DNA from: Gammaproteobacteria bacterium
GTDB lineage: Bacteria; Pseudomonadota; Gammaproteobacteria; Pseudomonadales; Pseudohongiellaceae
Direction: 5' to 3'
Assembly (NCBI GenBank): GCA_018698975.1
Contig: JABIPQ010000098.1
Span: 1-38,562, forward strand
DNA: 38,562 nucleotides
Shown: positions 25,280-34,825 of the stretch, one piece after another
Position numbering within the stretch: the stretch's first letter is position 1
Layout: every line of letters starts with the position of its first letter
Made by a program: the position numbers and the translations under genes
Notes under the pieces: model-generated
Told to the model about the DNA's origin: nothing
Seen by the model: only the letters and a program-made list of their open reading frames with translations
Databases searched by the model: none

Positions 25280-26993
25280 AGCCGCTATTAATAAACAGCC
25301 TGTCTGGAGACTTTGTCTGGTTTCTACGGTAGCTATCACTCTGCTTGGTGTCGTCAGCTGGAAGCTTCTTGATCTTCAGGTAATTAATAACGAAGTGCTG
25401 CAGGAGCAGGGAAATAAAAGAACAGTACGCAATGATGTCATCGTCGCTCATCGTGGCAATATCATGGACAGGAATGGTCAGGCGCTGGCTATCAGTACGC
25501 CTGTTCAGTCTCTCTGGCTAAACCCCCGCGAAATCATCCCTAACCCTGAGGCCTGGAATAAACTCGCAGCAGCACTTGCCAGTATTGAGATCAATACCGA
25601 TGTGTTGCGGAACAAGGTTCAGGATAATGCTGAACGGGAATTTTTGTATATAAAGCGTCGCCTGCCTCCTGCAGAAGTGCAGTCAATTCTTGATTTAAAA
25701 ATTCGTGGTGTTTATTCGCAAGAGGAATACAAACGATTTTATCCTTTGGGTGAAGTGGCTGTTCATGTTGTCGGGCTCACTAATAGTGACGATGTCGGGC
25801 AAGAAGGCCTGGAACTTGCTTATGAAGACTGGCTACAGGGAAAGCCTGGATCAAAACAGGTTTTAAAGGATCGGCGCGGCGGCATTATCCGCGAAGTTAA
25901 AATCAATAGTGTCGCAGAGCCTGGCAATGATCTTGTGCTTAGCATAGACAGCAGGATTCAGTTTCTGGCCTACAAGGCATTAAAAGAAGAGGTTACCCGG
26001 CGCTATGCCAAAGCCGGCACTGCCGTTGTTCTGAATGTGGAAACAGGTGAAGTGCTGGCCATGGTAAGTCAGCCTTCCTATAACCCCAATAATCGCATCA
26101 GTCTTGATGATAATGAGATGCGCAATCGCGCCATTGTTGATTTGCTTGAACCTGGGTCTACGGTAAAGCCCTTCACCATAACTGCCGCGTTGGAAAGTGG
26201 GCTGTTTGACAGCAATAGCATCATTGATACCAACCCAGGCTATATCCAGGTTGATGGCTCAACCAAAAAAGATCCGGTCAATTATAAAGAAGTAGATCTG
26301 AAGAAAATCATTACAAAGTCCAGTCAGGTTGGTGCTATCAAATTGGGTCTGGCCATGGGAGAGGGGCCAATGCTGGATGTATTGTCCCGAGTCGGTTTTG
26401 GTGCCGCCATCGGCACAGGTTTTCCTGGTGAAGCTACCGGTGTGCTACCCAACTTTTCCAGATGGAGCAAATCCGATATTGCCACTTTGGCCTATGGCTA
26501 TGGCTTCCAGGTCACGCCACTGCAAATGGCTCAGGCTTATATGATTTATGCTAACGAAGGCATTCGTAAGCCGGTTTCACTGTTGAAAACAGAAGGTCCT
26601 GTTTTGGGAGAGAGGGTTGTTGATGCCGGGTTAGCCAGACAAGTAAATTCAATGCTGGAAACTGTCGTTAGCACCAAGCTAGGCGGAACCGGTGTCAGGG
26701 CTGCTATTCCTTCCTATCAGGTTGCAGGTAAAACCGGCACGGCCTGGTACTACAACGTGGGTGGCGGATATGACGAAGAAAATTATAACTCCTATTTTGC
26801 CGGTTTTGTGCCTGCACATAATCCAAAAATTGTTGCTGTTGTTTCCATCCATGAGCCTAAAGGTGAAGAGTATGGTGGCGGACAAGTTGCTGCTCCTGTA
26901 TTTGCAAAGATAGCTGCTGGAGCAATGCGAATTCTTAATGTGCCGCCCGATACCGTAGAAGAAAGCCAAGCAATAAGCTGGAGCGATTTATGA
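25272..26993 (+). CDS. ftsI: peptidoglycan D,D-transpeptidase FtsI (PBP3)
   Basis: Class B penicillin-binding protein that cross-links septal peptidoglycan with FtsW. The 573-residue protein has one N-terminal anchor (about 12-33), a pedestal domain (RGNIMDRNGQALAIS near 61) and the transpeptidase domain. The nucleophile motif is GSTVK (Ser296, Lys299) and the KTGT motif is at 487-490. The second motif reads SSQ (350-352), where FtsI proteins usually have SSN. The start is GTG at 25272 within the ftsL end, so translation is coupled. Its stop overlaps the murE start by 4 bp. Confidence 0.97.
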   Translation: MTRAAINKQPVWRLCLVSTVAITLLGVVSWKLLDLQVINNEVLQEQGNKRTVRNDVIVAHRGNIMDRNGQALAISTPVQSLWLNPREIIPNPEAWNKLAAALASIEINTDVLRNKVQDNAEREFLYIKRRLPPAEVQSILDLKIRGVYSQEEYKRFYPLGEVAVHVVGLTNSDDVGQEGLELAYEDWLQGKPGSKQVLKDRRGGIIREVKINSVAEPGNDLVLSIDSRIQFLAYKALKEEVTRRYAKAGTAVVLNVETGEVLAMVSQPSYNPNNRISLDDNEMRNRAIVDLLEPGSTVKPFTITAALESGLFDSNSIIDTNPGYIQVDGSTKKDPVNYKEVDLKKIITKSSQVGAIKLGLAMGEGPMLDVLSRVGFGAAIGTGFPGEATGVLPNFSRWSKSDIATLAYGYGFQVTPLQMAQAYMIYANEGIRKPVSLLKTEGPVLGERVVDAGLARQVNSMLETVVSTKLGGTGVRAAIPSYQVAGKTGTAWYYNVGGGYDEENYNSYFAGFVPAHNPKIVAVVSIHEPKGEEYGGGQVAAPVFAKIAAGAMRILNVPPDTVEESQAISWSDL

Positions 26994-28519
26994 ATACAGC
27001 AGAAATTATGTCCAGACAGATGCGTTTGTCTGAATTGCTCGCAGAAGATATGGCTATTCCTGAAAGTATGGACGTTGATTTAACTGGTATTGAAATTGAT
27101 TCCCGTCGTATTGAAGCTGGAGATCTCTTCCTTGCCTACAAGGGCGCTTCCCATGACGGTCGTGATTTTGTTAATGACGTCATCGCCAGTGGCGCAAAAG
27201 CAATTTTGGTAGAAGCTGATGACGAGTGGTGCGAAATTACAGAAAGAGAAGGCATTCCGATCATCCCGGTAGAAAAGCTTTCCATGAGAATCGGCAAAAT
27301 AGCGGCACGATTTTTTGATTACCCGGCTGCAGCCTTTAATCTGATTGGTATAACCGGGACAAATGGCAAAACAAGTTGTTGTCAGTTTGTTGCCGAGTGT
27401 TTAAGCATGCTTGGCTACAAGTGCGGTGTTAGTGGCACCCTGGGCTATGGCATTTATGGTGAAGATTATCACTATGATGAAACAGGTCCGGGTACGACAC
27501 CTGATGCTATTACCGTGCAAAAAATATTTGAGGAAGTACGAATCCAGAATAGCGATGCCATGGTTATGGAAGTGTCCTCCCATGGGTTGAGCCAGAACCG
27601 GGTAAATTCAAGTGAGTTCGACATAGCTGTGTTCACCAATCTGAGCCGGGATCATTTGGACTATCACGGTGGCATGAACGCTTATGGTGAAGAAAAAAGA
27701 AAGCTGTTTATTAATCCGCAGTTGAAAATTGCCATAGTAAATATGGATGACATGTTTAGTGCCAAGATACTCAATAGTCTTGGACAAAATGTGAAATCGT
27801 TTACTTATAGCCTGAATAACCCCAAGGCAAATGTATATCCGCAATCAGTGGAATTTCATCGATCAGGTTTTTCTATTGATGTGATCACTCCCTGGGGAGA
27901 GGGACGATTAAGAAGCAATCTTGCCGGTTCTTTCAATGTCAGCAATATCCTTGCAGTGTTGACCACAGTGATGGCGTCAGAAGCTGACAAAGCGAATTTT
28001 AATTTCAAAAACATTCTGGAAAAAATAGCAGCGGTTTCACCTGTAAAAGGGCGCATGGAAATCCTTGGAGATTTTCCTGTCCCTGTCGTTGTTGATTATG
28101 CCCATACTCCGGATGGCCTGAAAAATGCCTTATTAGCCTTGCGTCAGCATAGCCAGGGAGAAATCTGGTGCGTGTTTGGATGTGGCGGTGACAGGGATAA
28201 GGGCAAACGTCCCTTAATGGCAGAAATTGCCGAGGAAATGGCTGACAGGATGATTATCACCGATGACAATCCGCGCAACGAGGATTCCAGCGCAATTATC
28301 AAACAGATTCAGGCGGGCCTTTCCGGAAAAACTGATGTGGTTGTGGAAAGTGATCGTGCATTGGCTATTGATTACGCCATCAGCAATGCCAAAGAGGGCG
28401 ATATTGTGCTGATAGCAGGTAAGGGGCATGAGGAGTATCAGGATGTTGGTGGTAATCGCATGGTTTTTAGTGATGTGAAGCAAGCCAGAATAAGTTTGAA
28501 CAAACGTTTTTCGATTTAA
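26990..28519 (+). CDS. murE: UDP-MurNAc-tripeptide synthetase (meso-diaminopimelate-adding)
   Basis: Cytoplasmic Mur ligase that adds meso-diaminopimelate to UDP-MurNAc-L-Ala-D-Glu using ATP. The 509-residue protein shows IEIDSRRIEAGDLFLAYKG near the start, the P-loop GITGTNGKTSC (120-130), EVSSHGLSQNRV, TNLSRDHLDYHG and DYAHTPDGLKNAL. The DNPR motif (426-429) is the signature for meso-DAP instead of lysine, as expected for a Gram-negative. ATG at 26990 overlaps the ftsI stop by 4 bp. Confidence 0.98.
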   Translation: MNTAEIMSRQMRLSELLAEDMAIPESMDVDLTGIEIDSRRIEAGDLFLAYKGASHDGRDFVNDVIASGAKAILVEADDEWCEITEREGIPIIPVEKLSMRIGKIAARFFDYPAAAFNLIGITGTNGKTSCCQFVAECLSMLGYKCGVSGTLGYGIYGEDYHYDETGPGTTPDAITVQKIFEEVRIQNSDAMVMEVSSHGLSQNRVNSSEFDIAVFTNLSRDHLDYHGGMNAYGEEKRKLFINPQLKIAIVNMDDMFSAKILNSLGQNVKSFTYSLNNPKANVYPQSVEFHRSGFSIDVITPWGEGRLRSNLAGSFNVSNILAVLTTVMASEADKANFNFKNILEKIAAVSPVKGRMEILGDFPVPVVVDYAHTPDGLKNALLALRQHSQGEIWCVFGCGGDRDKGKRPLMAEIAEEMADRMIITDDNPRNEDSSAIIKQIQAGLSGKTDVVVESDRALAIDYAISNAKEGDIVLIAGKGHEEYQDVGGNRMVFSDVKQARISLNKRFSI

Positions 28520-28549
28520 AAGCAAGTCCCGGGAGTTCAGGAAAAAATT

Positions 28550-29929
28550 GTGATTGGGTTAATGAATTTGCAGGAAGTTCAGGAAGAAGCTGGCGGTTTG
28601 ATTACCGGTGGTGATGCTGTTTTCTGTGACGTGTCTATAGACACACGAACCCTTAAGCCGAATGAGTTATTCATTGCTGTGAAAGGGCCAAATTTCAATG
28701 GCAATGATTTCATTCCGACTGCTGTGGAAAAAAAGGCCTGTGGCATTGTTGCCGGTATGGAAGCCAACGAACTGGTTGCCATTGATATACCGGTAATGAC
28801 GGTTAATGACACGCGCCAGGTATTGGGCAAGATCGGTGCTATGAATCGCAATCGTTCCAAGGCTTGCGTCATTGCGTTGACAGGTAGTCAGGGCAAAACT
28901 TCAGTAAAAGAAATGACGGCAAAAATACTGGGGGAATGCGGCGAAGTCATTATGACTCAGGGTAATCTGAATAATGACCTGGGTGTGCCATTGAGTTTGA
29001 TAAAAATTGAAGAGCAGCATGAATTTGCTGTCATTGAACTTGGTGCCAATGGTCCCAATGAAATTGCCTATAGCGCCGGCTTAACCCGACCCAAAATTGG
29101 ACATATTACCAATATTGCCGGCACCCACCTGGAAGGGTTTGGTGATCTGGCAGGGGTTGCAAAAGCCAAGTCAGAAATTTGGCAGAAAATTGAAGCTGGT
29201 GGTACAGCCGTGATCAATCTGGATGATCATTTCGCGGAACAATTTATAAACGAAATTCATTCTCTGGGTAAGCACCTGGTGAGCGTTAGCGGTAATGGCA
29301 ATAGCTCTGCTGATTATTTTGCTGACCAGATAGATTTGCAGGAATTCCAGGGAGTGAGTTTCAGGCTTAACTCATCAAAAGGAGCTGTGAATATAAATCT
29401 GCAGGTCTCTGGTAAACATAATGTTTGCAATGCAATGGCAGCTGCGGCAATGGCGATAACTGCCGGTGCGGAACTTGCCCAGGTAAAAGCAGGCCTGGAA
29501 AAATTTGCTGCTGTGAAAGGCCGAATGTCTGTGGTCCCCGGACAGAAAAATTCTATATTAATTGACGATACCTATAACGCCAGTCCTTCTTCATTCCACG
29601 CAGCAATTGATGTTTTAGCCCTAAGTCAGGGCACCAGGATAGTAGTGATGGGTGATATGGGCGAACTGGGTAAGGATGCTGACCTAGCGCACCAGGAGAT
29701 TGGAAGCTATGCGAAGCAGAAAGGTATCGAGGTTTTTATAGGTGTGGGTGAGTTAAGCAAATTAGCTGTGTCAGCTTTTGGTGAAGGTGGCATAGGCCTG
29801 ACTGATCGGGAGCGTTTTGCTGAAACCATTCATCCTTTATTGGGTGACGCGGTCACTGTGCTAATTAAGGGATCAAGAAGCCAGGGAATGGAAAAACTGC
29901 TTAATCAGATACAGGCAGAAAAAGTATGA
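28550..29929 (+). CDS. murF: UDP-MurNAc-tripeptide--D-Ala-D-Ala ligase
   Basis: Cytoplasmic Mur ligase that adds D-Ala-D-Ala to complete the UDP-MurNAc-pentapeptide. The 459-residue protein has DVSIDTRTLKPNELFIAVKG, the P-loop LTGSQGKTSVKEM (110-122), NLNNDLGVPLSLI, ELGANGPNEIAY and DDTYNASPSSFHAAI. GTG at 28550 is chosen because AGGA (28539-28542) sits 7 bp ahead; the ATG four codons later would be too far from it. It follows murE by 30 bp. Confidence 0.97.
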   Translation: MIGLMNLQEVQEEAGGLITGGDAVFCDVSIDTRTLKPNELFIAVKGPNFNGNDFIPTAVEKKACGIVAGMEANELVAIDIPVMTVNDTRQVLGKIGAMNRNRSKACVIALTGSQGKTSVKEMTAKILGECGEVIMTQGNLNNDLGVPLSLIKIEEQHEFAVIELGANGPNEIAYSAGLTRPKIGHITNIAGTHLEGFGDLAGVAKAKSEIWQKIEAGGTAVINLDDHFAEQFINEIHSLGKHLVSVSGNGNSSADYFADQIDLQEFQGVSFRLNSSKGAVNINLQVSGKHNVCNAMAAAAMAITAGAELAQVKAGLEKFAAVKGRMSVVPGQKNSILIDDTYNASPSSFHAAIDVLALSQGTRIVVMGDMGELGKDADLAHQEIGSYAKQKGIEVFIGVGELSKLAVSAFGEGGIGLTDRERFAETIHPLLGDAVTVLIKGSRSQGMEKLLNQIQAEKV

Positions 29930-30008
29930 ACCTGAATCTTGGCAGCAATATTTTTGGAATAAGGTTTTTATCTCTTAACCGTTTTAATGCAAAGGAGAAC
30001 ATTTTCTC

Positions 30009-31091
30009 ATGTTGCTATTTCTGACCGAATACCTGTCTCAATTCAACTCAGGTTTTCAGGTATTTCAATATCTGACTGTTCGAGGCATTTTGGGAATTTT
30101 AACCGCATTGGCGTTGTCGCTGCTGATAGGGCCTTACATGATCAGGCGTCTGAATTATCACCAGATCGGGCAAGTGATCAGGGATGACGGTCCGGAAAGT
30201 CATTTGAGTAAAGCGGGTACGCCAACGATGGGCGGAGCACTGATTCTGATCAGCATCATTATTAGTAGTCTGTTGTGGTCGGATCTCTCTAATCCCTATG
30301 TATGGGTTGTTGTGGTAGTGACGGGCTTGTATGGCGCGGTTGGCTGGGTAGATGATTATCGTAAAGTCTTTGAGCAGAATCCCAAAGGACTGCCAGCACG
30401 CTGGAAATATTTCTGGCAATCATTAATCGGGGCTGGTGCAGGTATCTATCTTTATTCCATAGCTTCTGTACCTGCCGATACCCAGCTGTTTATTCCTTTC
30501 TTTAAAGATTTTGCCCTTAATCTTGGTCCTTTTTACATAGTCCTTGCTTACTTCATGATTGTTGGCTTTAGCAATGCCGTAAACCTGACCGATGGTCTGG
30601 ATGGCCTGGCTATTCTGCCTTCAGTAATGGTGGCGGCGGCTCTGGGGATTATTGCGTATTTGACCGGGAATATTGAATTTTCTGCCTACCTTAATATTCC
30701 ATATATTGCCGGAGCAGGAGAGCTGGGGATATTTTGTGGCGCTCTGGCTGGGGCCGGCCTTGGCTTCCTCTGGTTCAATACATATCCCGCACAAATTTTT
30801 ATGGGTGATGTAGGTGCCCTGGCGTTGGGTGCTTCTTTGGGTCTGGTTGCCGTGATTGTCAGGCATGAAATAGTACTGATCATTATGGGTGGTGTGTTTG
30901 TAATGGAAACACTGTCCGTCATTTTGCAAGTTGCTTCATTCAAATTAACTGGAAAACGAATTTTTCGTATGGCTCCCCTGCATCATCATTTTGAATTAAA
31001 GGGCTGGCCAGAACCCAGAGTCATCGTGCGCTTCTGGATCATCACTATCATCCTGGTGTTGTTTGGTCTGGCTACATTAAAACTACGTTAA
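30009..31091 (+). CDS. mraY: phospho-N-acetylmuramoyl-pentapeptide transferase
   Basis: Integral inner-membrane enzyme that transfers phospho-MurNAc-pentapeptide to undecaprenyl phosphate, making lipid I. The 360-residue protein has about ten membrane helices. It shows [18 protein letters not shown] (59-76), the catalytic Asp pair GWVDDYRK (114-115), [21 protein letters not shown] and [19 protein letters not shown] near the end. ATG at 30009 has AAAGGAG about 11 bp ahead. A 79-bp gap separates it from murF, and nothing else is recognised there. Confidence 0.98.
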   Translation: MLLFLTEYLSQFNSGFQVFQYLTVRGILGILTALALSLLIGPYMIRRLNYHQIGQVIRDDGPESHLSKAGTPTMGGALILISIIISSLLWSDLSNPYVWVVVVVTGLYGAVGWVDDYRKVFEQNPKGLPARWKYFWQSLIGAGAGIYLYSIASVPADTQLFIPFFKDFALNLGPFYIVLAYFMIVGFSNAVNLTDGLDGLAILPSVMVAAALGIIAYLTGNIEFSAYLNIPYIAGAGELGIFCGALAGAGLGFLWFNTYPAQIFMGDVGALALGASLGLVAVIVRHEIVLIIMGGVFVMETLSVILQVASFKLTGKRIFRMAPLHHHFELKGWPEPRVIVRFWIITIILVLFGLATLKLR

Positions 31092-31129
31092 AAAAATATT
31101 GAAACTATAAGGCAATAGCAAAAAAGAAA

Positions 31130-32476
31130 ATGCAAAACGTGCACACAGAAGAAAAAATGAAAGTTGTGATAGGTCTTGGCAAGACCGGACTTTCCTGTGC
31201 CCGCTATCTTGCTAGCCGACATGAAAAATTCAAGGTGCTGGACACCCGAAAGAATCCGCCTGGATTGCAGCAGTTGAGAGCTGAGTGTCCTGATGTTGAG
31301 CTCGAACTTGGAGAGCTTGATCCTCAGACGCTGATGAGTGCTAAGCAACTGATTGTTAGTCCAGGTGTGAACCAAAAAATACCGGCAATACAGAGCGCCA
31401 TTGTTGGCGGTGTTCCGGTTACTGGCGATGTGGATATTTTTGCCAAGTCTATTACTGCGCCGATTGTTGCTATCACTGGTTCAAATGCAAAAAGCACAGT
31501 CACGACTTTAGTGGGTGAGATGGCAAAAGCTGAAGGTATTAATGTGGCTGTTGCAGGAAACATAGGCTTGCCAGTGCTTGATCTGCTACAGGAGGCGCCT
31601 TCAAGTCTGTATGTATTGGAGCTTTCAAGTTTTCAGTTGGAAACCACAGAAAACCTTGGTGCAGAAATAGCGACAGTGTTGAATTTAAGTCAGGATCACA
31701 TGGATAGATATTCCTCCTTTGATGAATACAAACAGGCCAAGCTAAGAATTTTCCAGAACTGTCGTCAGGCGGTGATTAACGATGATGATGTCTCCAGTCA
31801 AATTACCTTGCCAGATGATGTCAGGCAATGGCACTTCACCCTTTCTGAAAATACGGCCAGCGAATTTTCTCTGGTATCCAGAGACAGCTGCCAGTACCTG
31901 GCTTTTAACCAACAAGCATTGATGCCGGTTTCAGAACTCAAAATTGCCGGCACTCATAACATTGCAAATGCTTTGGCAGCTCTTGCTCTTGGCAATGCTG
32001 CAGGACTGTCAATGGAAAAAATGCTGGCTACTTTGAAAGAATTCCCCGGTCTATCTCACCGTTGTCAGTGGGTGGCTGAGAAAAAAGGTGTGAACTGGTA
32101 CAACGATTCCAAGGGTACCAATGTGGGCGCCTGTATTGCCGCAGTAAATGGTCTGGGTGGGAAAGGAAAAATTATTTTGCTTGCTGGTGGTCAGGGGAAG
32201 GGGGCAGATTTCAGTCCACTAAAACAGCCTTTATTAGCTTATGGACAGTTGGCGATCCTGTTTGGGGAAGATGCCGGTTTGATTGATGAGGCACTTAACG
32301 GTGCGGTAATGACTGTAACGGTAGCTTCTCTTGAAGATGCGGTCAGGTTGGCAGATGAAAAAGCCAATAGTGGCGATGTGGTACTGCTATCTCCTGCCTG
32401 TGCCAGTTTCGATATGTTTAGTAATTATGAAGAGCGCGGTGATGCTTTTATTCACTGTGTTGGGGAGCTGCATTGA
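31130..32476 (+). CDS. murD: UDP-MurNAc-L-alanine--D-glutamate ligase
   Basis: Cytoplasmic Mur ligase that adds D-glutamate to UDP-MurNAc-L-Ala. The 448-residue protein has a Rossmann start KVVIGLGKTGLSCARYL, the P-loop ITGSNAKSTVTTLVGEM (GSNAKST at 117-123; E. coli has GSNGKST), ELSSFQLETT, LNLSQDHMDRY and WYNDSKGTNVGA. Start choice is open: ATG 31130 gives a nine-residue leader of normal family length, while ATG 31157 (MKVVIGL) also has a weak AGAAG site. Neither ribosome site is strong. Confidence 0.97.
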   Translation: MQNVHTEEKMKVVIGLGKTGLSCARYLASRHEKFKVLDTRKNPPGLQQLRAECPDVELELGELDPQTLMSAKQLIVSPGVNQKIPAIQSAIVGGVPVTGDVDIFAKSITAPIVAITGSNAKSTVTTLVGEMAKAEGINVAVAGNIGLPVLDLLQEAPSSLYVLELSSFQLETTENLGAEIATVLNLSQDHMDRYSSFDEYKQAKLRIFQNCRQAVINDDDVSSQITLPDDVRQWHFTLSENTASEFSLVSRDSCQYLAFNQQALMPVSELKIAGTHNIANALAALALGNAAGLSMEKMLATLKEFPGLSHRCQWVAEKKGVNWYNDSKGTNVGACIAAVNGLGGKGKIILLAGGQGKGADFSPLKQPLLAYGQLAILFGEDAGLIDEALNGAVMTVTVASLEDAVRLADEKANSGDVVLLSPACASFDMFSNYEERGDAFIHCVGELH

Positions 32477-32478
32477 TT

Positions 32479-33660
32479 ATGCAGGCGATAATGCAACAAC
32501 AGCATCAGACCCGGCCCTATTATGGTGATAGCTGGCTCATCGTGCTCGCGATGCTGTTGATCTTTGTCGGTTTGGTAATGATGACTTCGGCTTCTGTTGA
32601 GATCGGTGAAAATTTGCATAGTGATCCGTTCTACTATTTCAAACGCCAGTTGGTATTTATTTTTCTTGGACTGCTGGGCGCGGTGTGTGTTTTTAATATT
32701 CCATTGCGCTGGTGGGAACAAGGCAGCAACTTCTTGTTATTTATAACCCTTTTACTTTTGACCTTGGTGCTGGTTCCTGGAATTGGCTATACCGCAGGCG
32801 GAGGGACTCGCTGGATTAATTTAGGCTTTATGACTCTTCAGGTGTCGGAGCCGTCAAAAATTCTTATTGTGTTTTTCATGGCAGGCTTGCTGAGTAAGCA
32901 TCATGAATACATATGCAGCAATCTGAAAGGGTTTTTACTGCCCTTCATGCTGATGGCACTACCGGTATTACTGCTCCTTATGGAACCTGATTTTGGCGCA
33001 GTAGTCGTCATCATGTTTGCAGTGATGGCAATGCTGTTTCTTGCTGGCGCTCGTTTCTGGCACTTCCTGCTCTCTGCGATTCTTTTAATTGCTGCTGGTT
33101 CGGCAATGATATTCACTTCTGGTTATCGCATGCGACGGGTGACTTCCTATTTGCAGGCCTTAAAAGATCCTTTCCACGAAGATATTGTTTTTGGTTCTGG
33201 TTATCAGCTTGCCCAGGCCCTGATTGGTTTTGGTAGAGGGGAATGGTTTGGCATGGGGCTTGGTAACAGTATTCAGAAGATGTACTTCCTGCCAGATGGT
33301 CACACAGATTTCATTATTGCCATCATTGCAGAAGAACTGGGCGTGATCAGCGTCCTTGTCTTGCTTGTTATTTTTACCGCCTTTATTTGTCGCGCCCTGA
33401 TTATCGCCAGAAAGAATGAGCAGACAGGTAATTTTTTTGCGGCTTATGCAGCCTACGGTTTTACTTTTATTTTTGTTGCCCAGCTGGCAATCAATGTTTC
33501 AGTCAATGTTGGCTTGTTACCTAACAAGGGTTTGACCTTGCCATTTATCAGTTATGGCGGCTCCAGCCTGTTGACCTGCATGGCAATGGTGGCTCTGTTG
33601 CTAAAAATTGATATTGAAAACCATCAAGCAGGGGGCAGGAAAGCAAGCGTAAGTGCTTGA
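32479..33660 (+). CDS. ftsW: lipid II polymerase FtsW
   Basis: SEDS-family glycosyltransferase that polymerises septal glycan from lipid II together with FtsI. About 393 residues with around ten membrane helices. It shows VEIGENLHSDPFYYFKRQ, GGGTRWINLGFMTLQVSEPSKI, MEPDFGAVVVI, FGRGEWFGMGLGNSIQK, PDGHTDFIIAIIAEELG and LPFISYGGSSLL, the SEDS signature set. ATG 32479 is preferred with GGGGAG (32462-32467) 11 bp ahead; an in-frame TTG at 32473 overlaps the murD stop and cannot be ruled out. Confidence 0.97.
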   Translation: MQAIMQQQHQTRPYYGDSWLIVLAMLLIFVGLVMMTSASVEIGENLHSDPFYYFKRQLVFIFLGLLGAVCVFNIPLRWWEQGSNFLLFITLLLLTLVLVPGIGYTAGGGTRWINLGFMTLQVSEPSKILIVFFMAGLLSKHHEYICSNLKGFLLPFMLMALPVLLLLMEPDFGAVVVIMFAVMAMLFLAGARFWHFLLSAILLIAAGSAMIFTSGYRMRRVTSYLQALKDPFHEDIVFGSGYQLAQALIGFGRGEWFGMGLGNSIQKMYFLPDGHTDFIIAIIAEELGVISVLVLLVIFTAFICRALIIARKNEQTGNFFAAYAAYGFTFIFVAQLAINVSVNVGLLPNKGLTLPFISYGGSSLLTCMAMVALLLKIDIENHQAGGRKASVSA

Positions 33661-33670
33661 ACCGGAAAAA

Positions 33671-34825
33671 ATGACAATAGATAACAGTAATAAAAAAATA
33701 CTCATTATGGCAGGAGGCACAGGCGGGCATGTGTTTCCAGCCTTGAGCATTGCTGAATATCTAAAGTCCAGTGGTGTGCAGGTGGAATGGCTTGGCACAC
33801 GGAAAGGTCTTGAAGCGAGCGTTATATCTGAAACGGACATTCCATTGCACTTTATTTCTGTCGCCGGTTTGAGAGGGACAAGCCTGTTTAAAAAACTACT
33901 GTCACCTTTCGTAATATTGCTTGCCGTTATTCAAGCCATGCGCAAGGTTATACAAATTAAACCTGGTTGCGTATTGGGAATGGGGGGATTTGTTACAGGT
34001 CCCGGTGGCCTGGCAGCATGGCTACTCAGGAAAAAACTGTTGATCCATGAGCAAAATGCAATTGCAGGCTTGACTAATCAACTGCTTTTTCCTCTGGCCT
34101 CGACAGTGATGGAAGCTTTTCCTGGTGCCTTTGAGCGGAAAAGAGAAATTACCGGGAATCGCCTGCTGAAATCATTTATCAGACCTGGCAACACTGTAGT
34201 AGTTGGAAATCCGGTACGTAAGGAGATTGCTGATTTAGGGGCCGCCCGGTTGGATCAACCCGGGGATGCTGAGCGAGCCTTACGTGTTCTGGTAATTGGT
34301 GGAAGCCTGGGTGCTGTAGCGATTAACAAGACCATTCCTGCCATGCTCGCGCTCATGAGTGAAGAGGCTCGGCCAGATCTTATTCATCAATGTGGAAACC
34401 GTAATCTGGAAGAAACTCGGGAGTTTTATCGTCAACACCAACTTGCTACGAATGGTTCAATTCAGGTGCTGCCTTTTATCAAAGATATGGCAGAGAGCTA
34501 TTGCTGGGCAGATATTATTATTGCGCGCGCGGGTGCCATGACAGTCTCTGAAATAGCCGCTGTTGGTTTGGCTTCCATTCTTATTCCATTTCCCTATGCC
34601 GTTGATGATCATCAAACAGAAAACGCGGGTTATCTGGAGCGCGCAGGTGCGGCTGATGTTATTCAGCAAGATGCTCTTGATGCGCAGAAATTAAAACTTT
34701 TGATTGAGAAATATTCTAATAACCGCTCGCTTCTGCAACAGGCATCAAATAATGCTCGTAAAGCGGGTTCTCCAAATGCCACTGAGAAAGCTGCAAGCTT
34801 GTGCATGGAGGCATGTTATGCCTGA
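33671..34825 (+). CDS. murG: undecaprenyl-PP-MurNAc-pentapeptide GlcNAc transferase
   Basis: Peripheral inner-membrane GT28 glycosyltransferase that adds GlcNAc to lipid I, making lipid II. About 384 residues from ATG 33671. It shows the glycine-rich loop [108 protein letters not shown] at 33653 inside the ftsW end is an alternative start adding six residues. Its last 8 bases overlap the murC start. Confidence 0.97.
   Translation: MTIDNSNKKILIMAGGTGGHVFPALSIAEYLKSSGVQVEWLGTRKGLEASVISETDIPLHFISVAGLRGTSLFKKLLSPFVILLAVIQAMRKVIQIKPGCVLGMGGFVTGPGGLAAWLLRKKLLIHEQNAIAGLTNQLLFPLASTVMEAFPGAFERKREITGNRLLKSFIRPGNTVVVGNPVRKEIADLGAARLDQPGDAERALRVLVIGGSLGAVAINKTIPAMLALMSEEARPDLIHQCGNRNLEETREFYRQHQLATNGSIQVLPFIKDMAESYCWADIIIARAGAMTVSEIAAVGLASILIPFPYAVDDHQTENAGYLERAGAADVIQQDALDAQKLKLLIEKYSNNRSLLQQASNNARKAGSPNATEKAASLCMEACYA

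Noticed and set aside
31478-31498. MurD P-loop GSNAKST instead of GSNGKST
   Set aside because: I recall the same Ala in Pseudomonas-type MurD, so it is most likely a normal lineage variant and not worth a separate finding.
34704-34817. Upstream extension of murC adding 38 residues
   Set aside because: The extension is an out-of-frame reading of murG; the ATG at 34818 has a good ribosome site and gives the family N-terminus.
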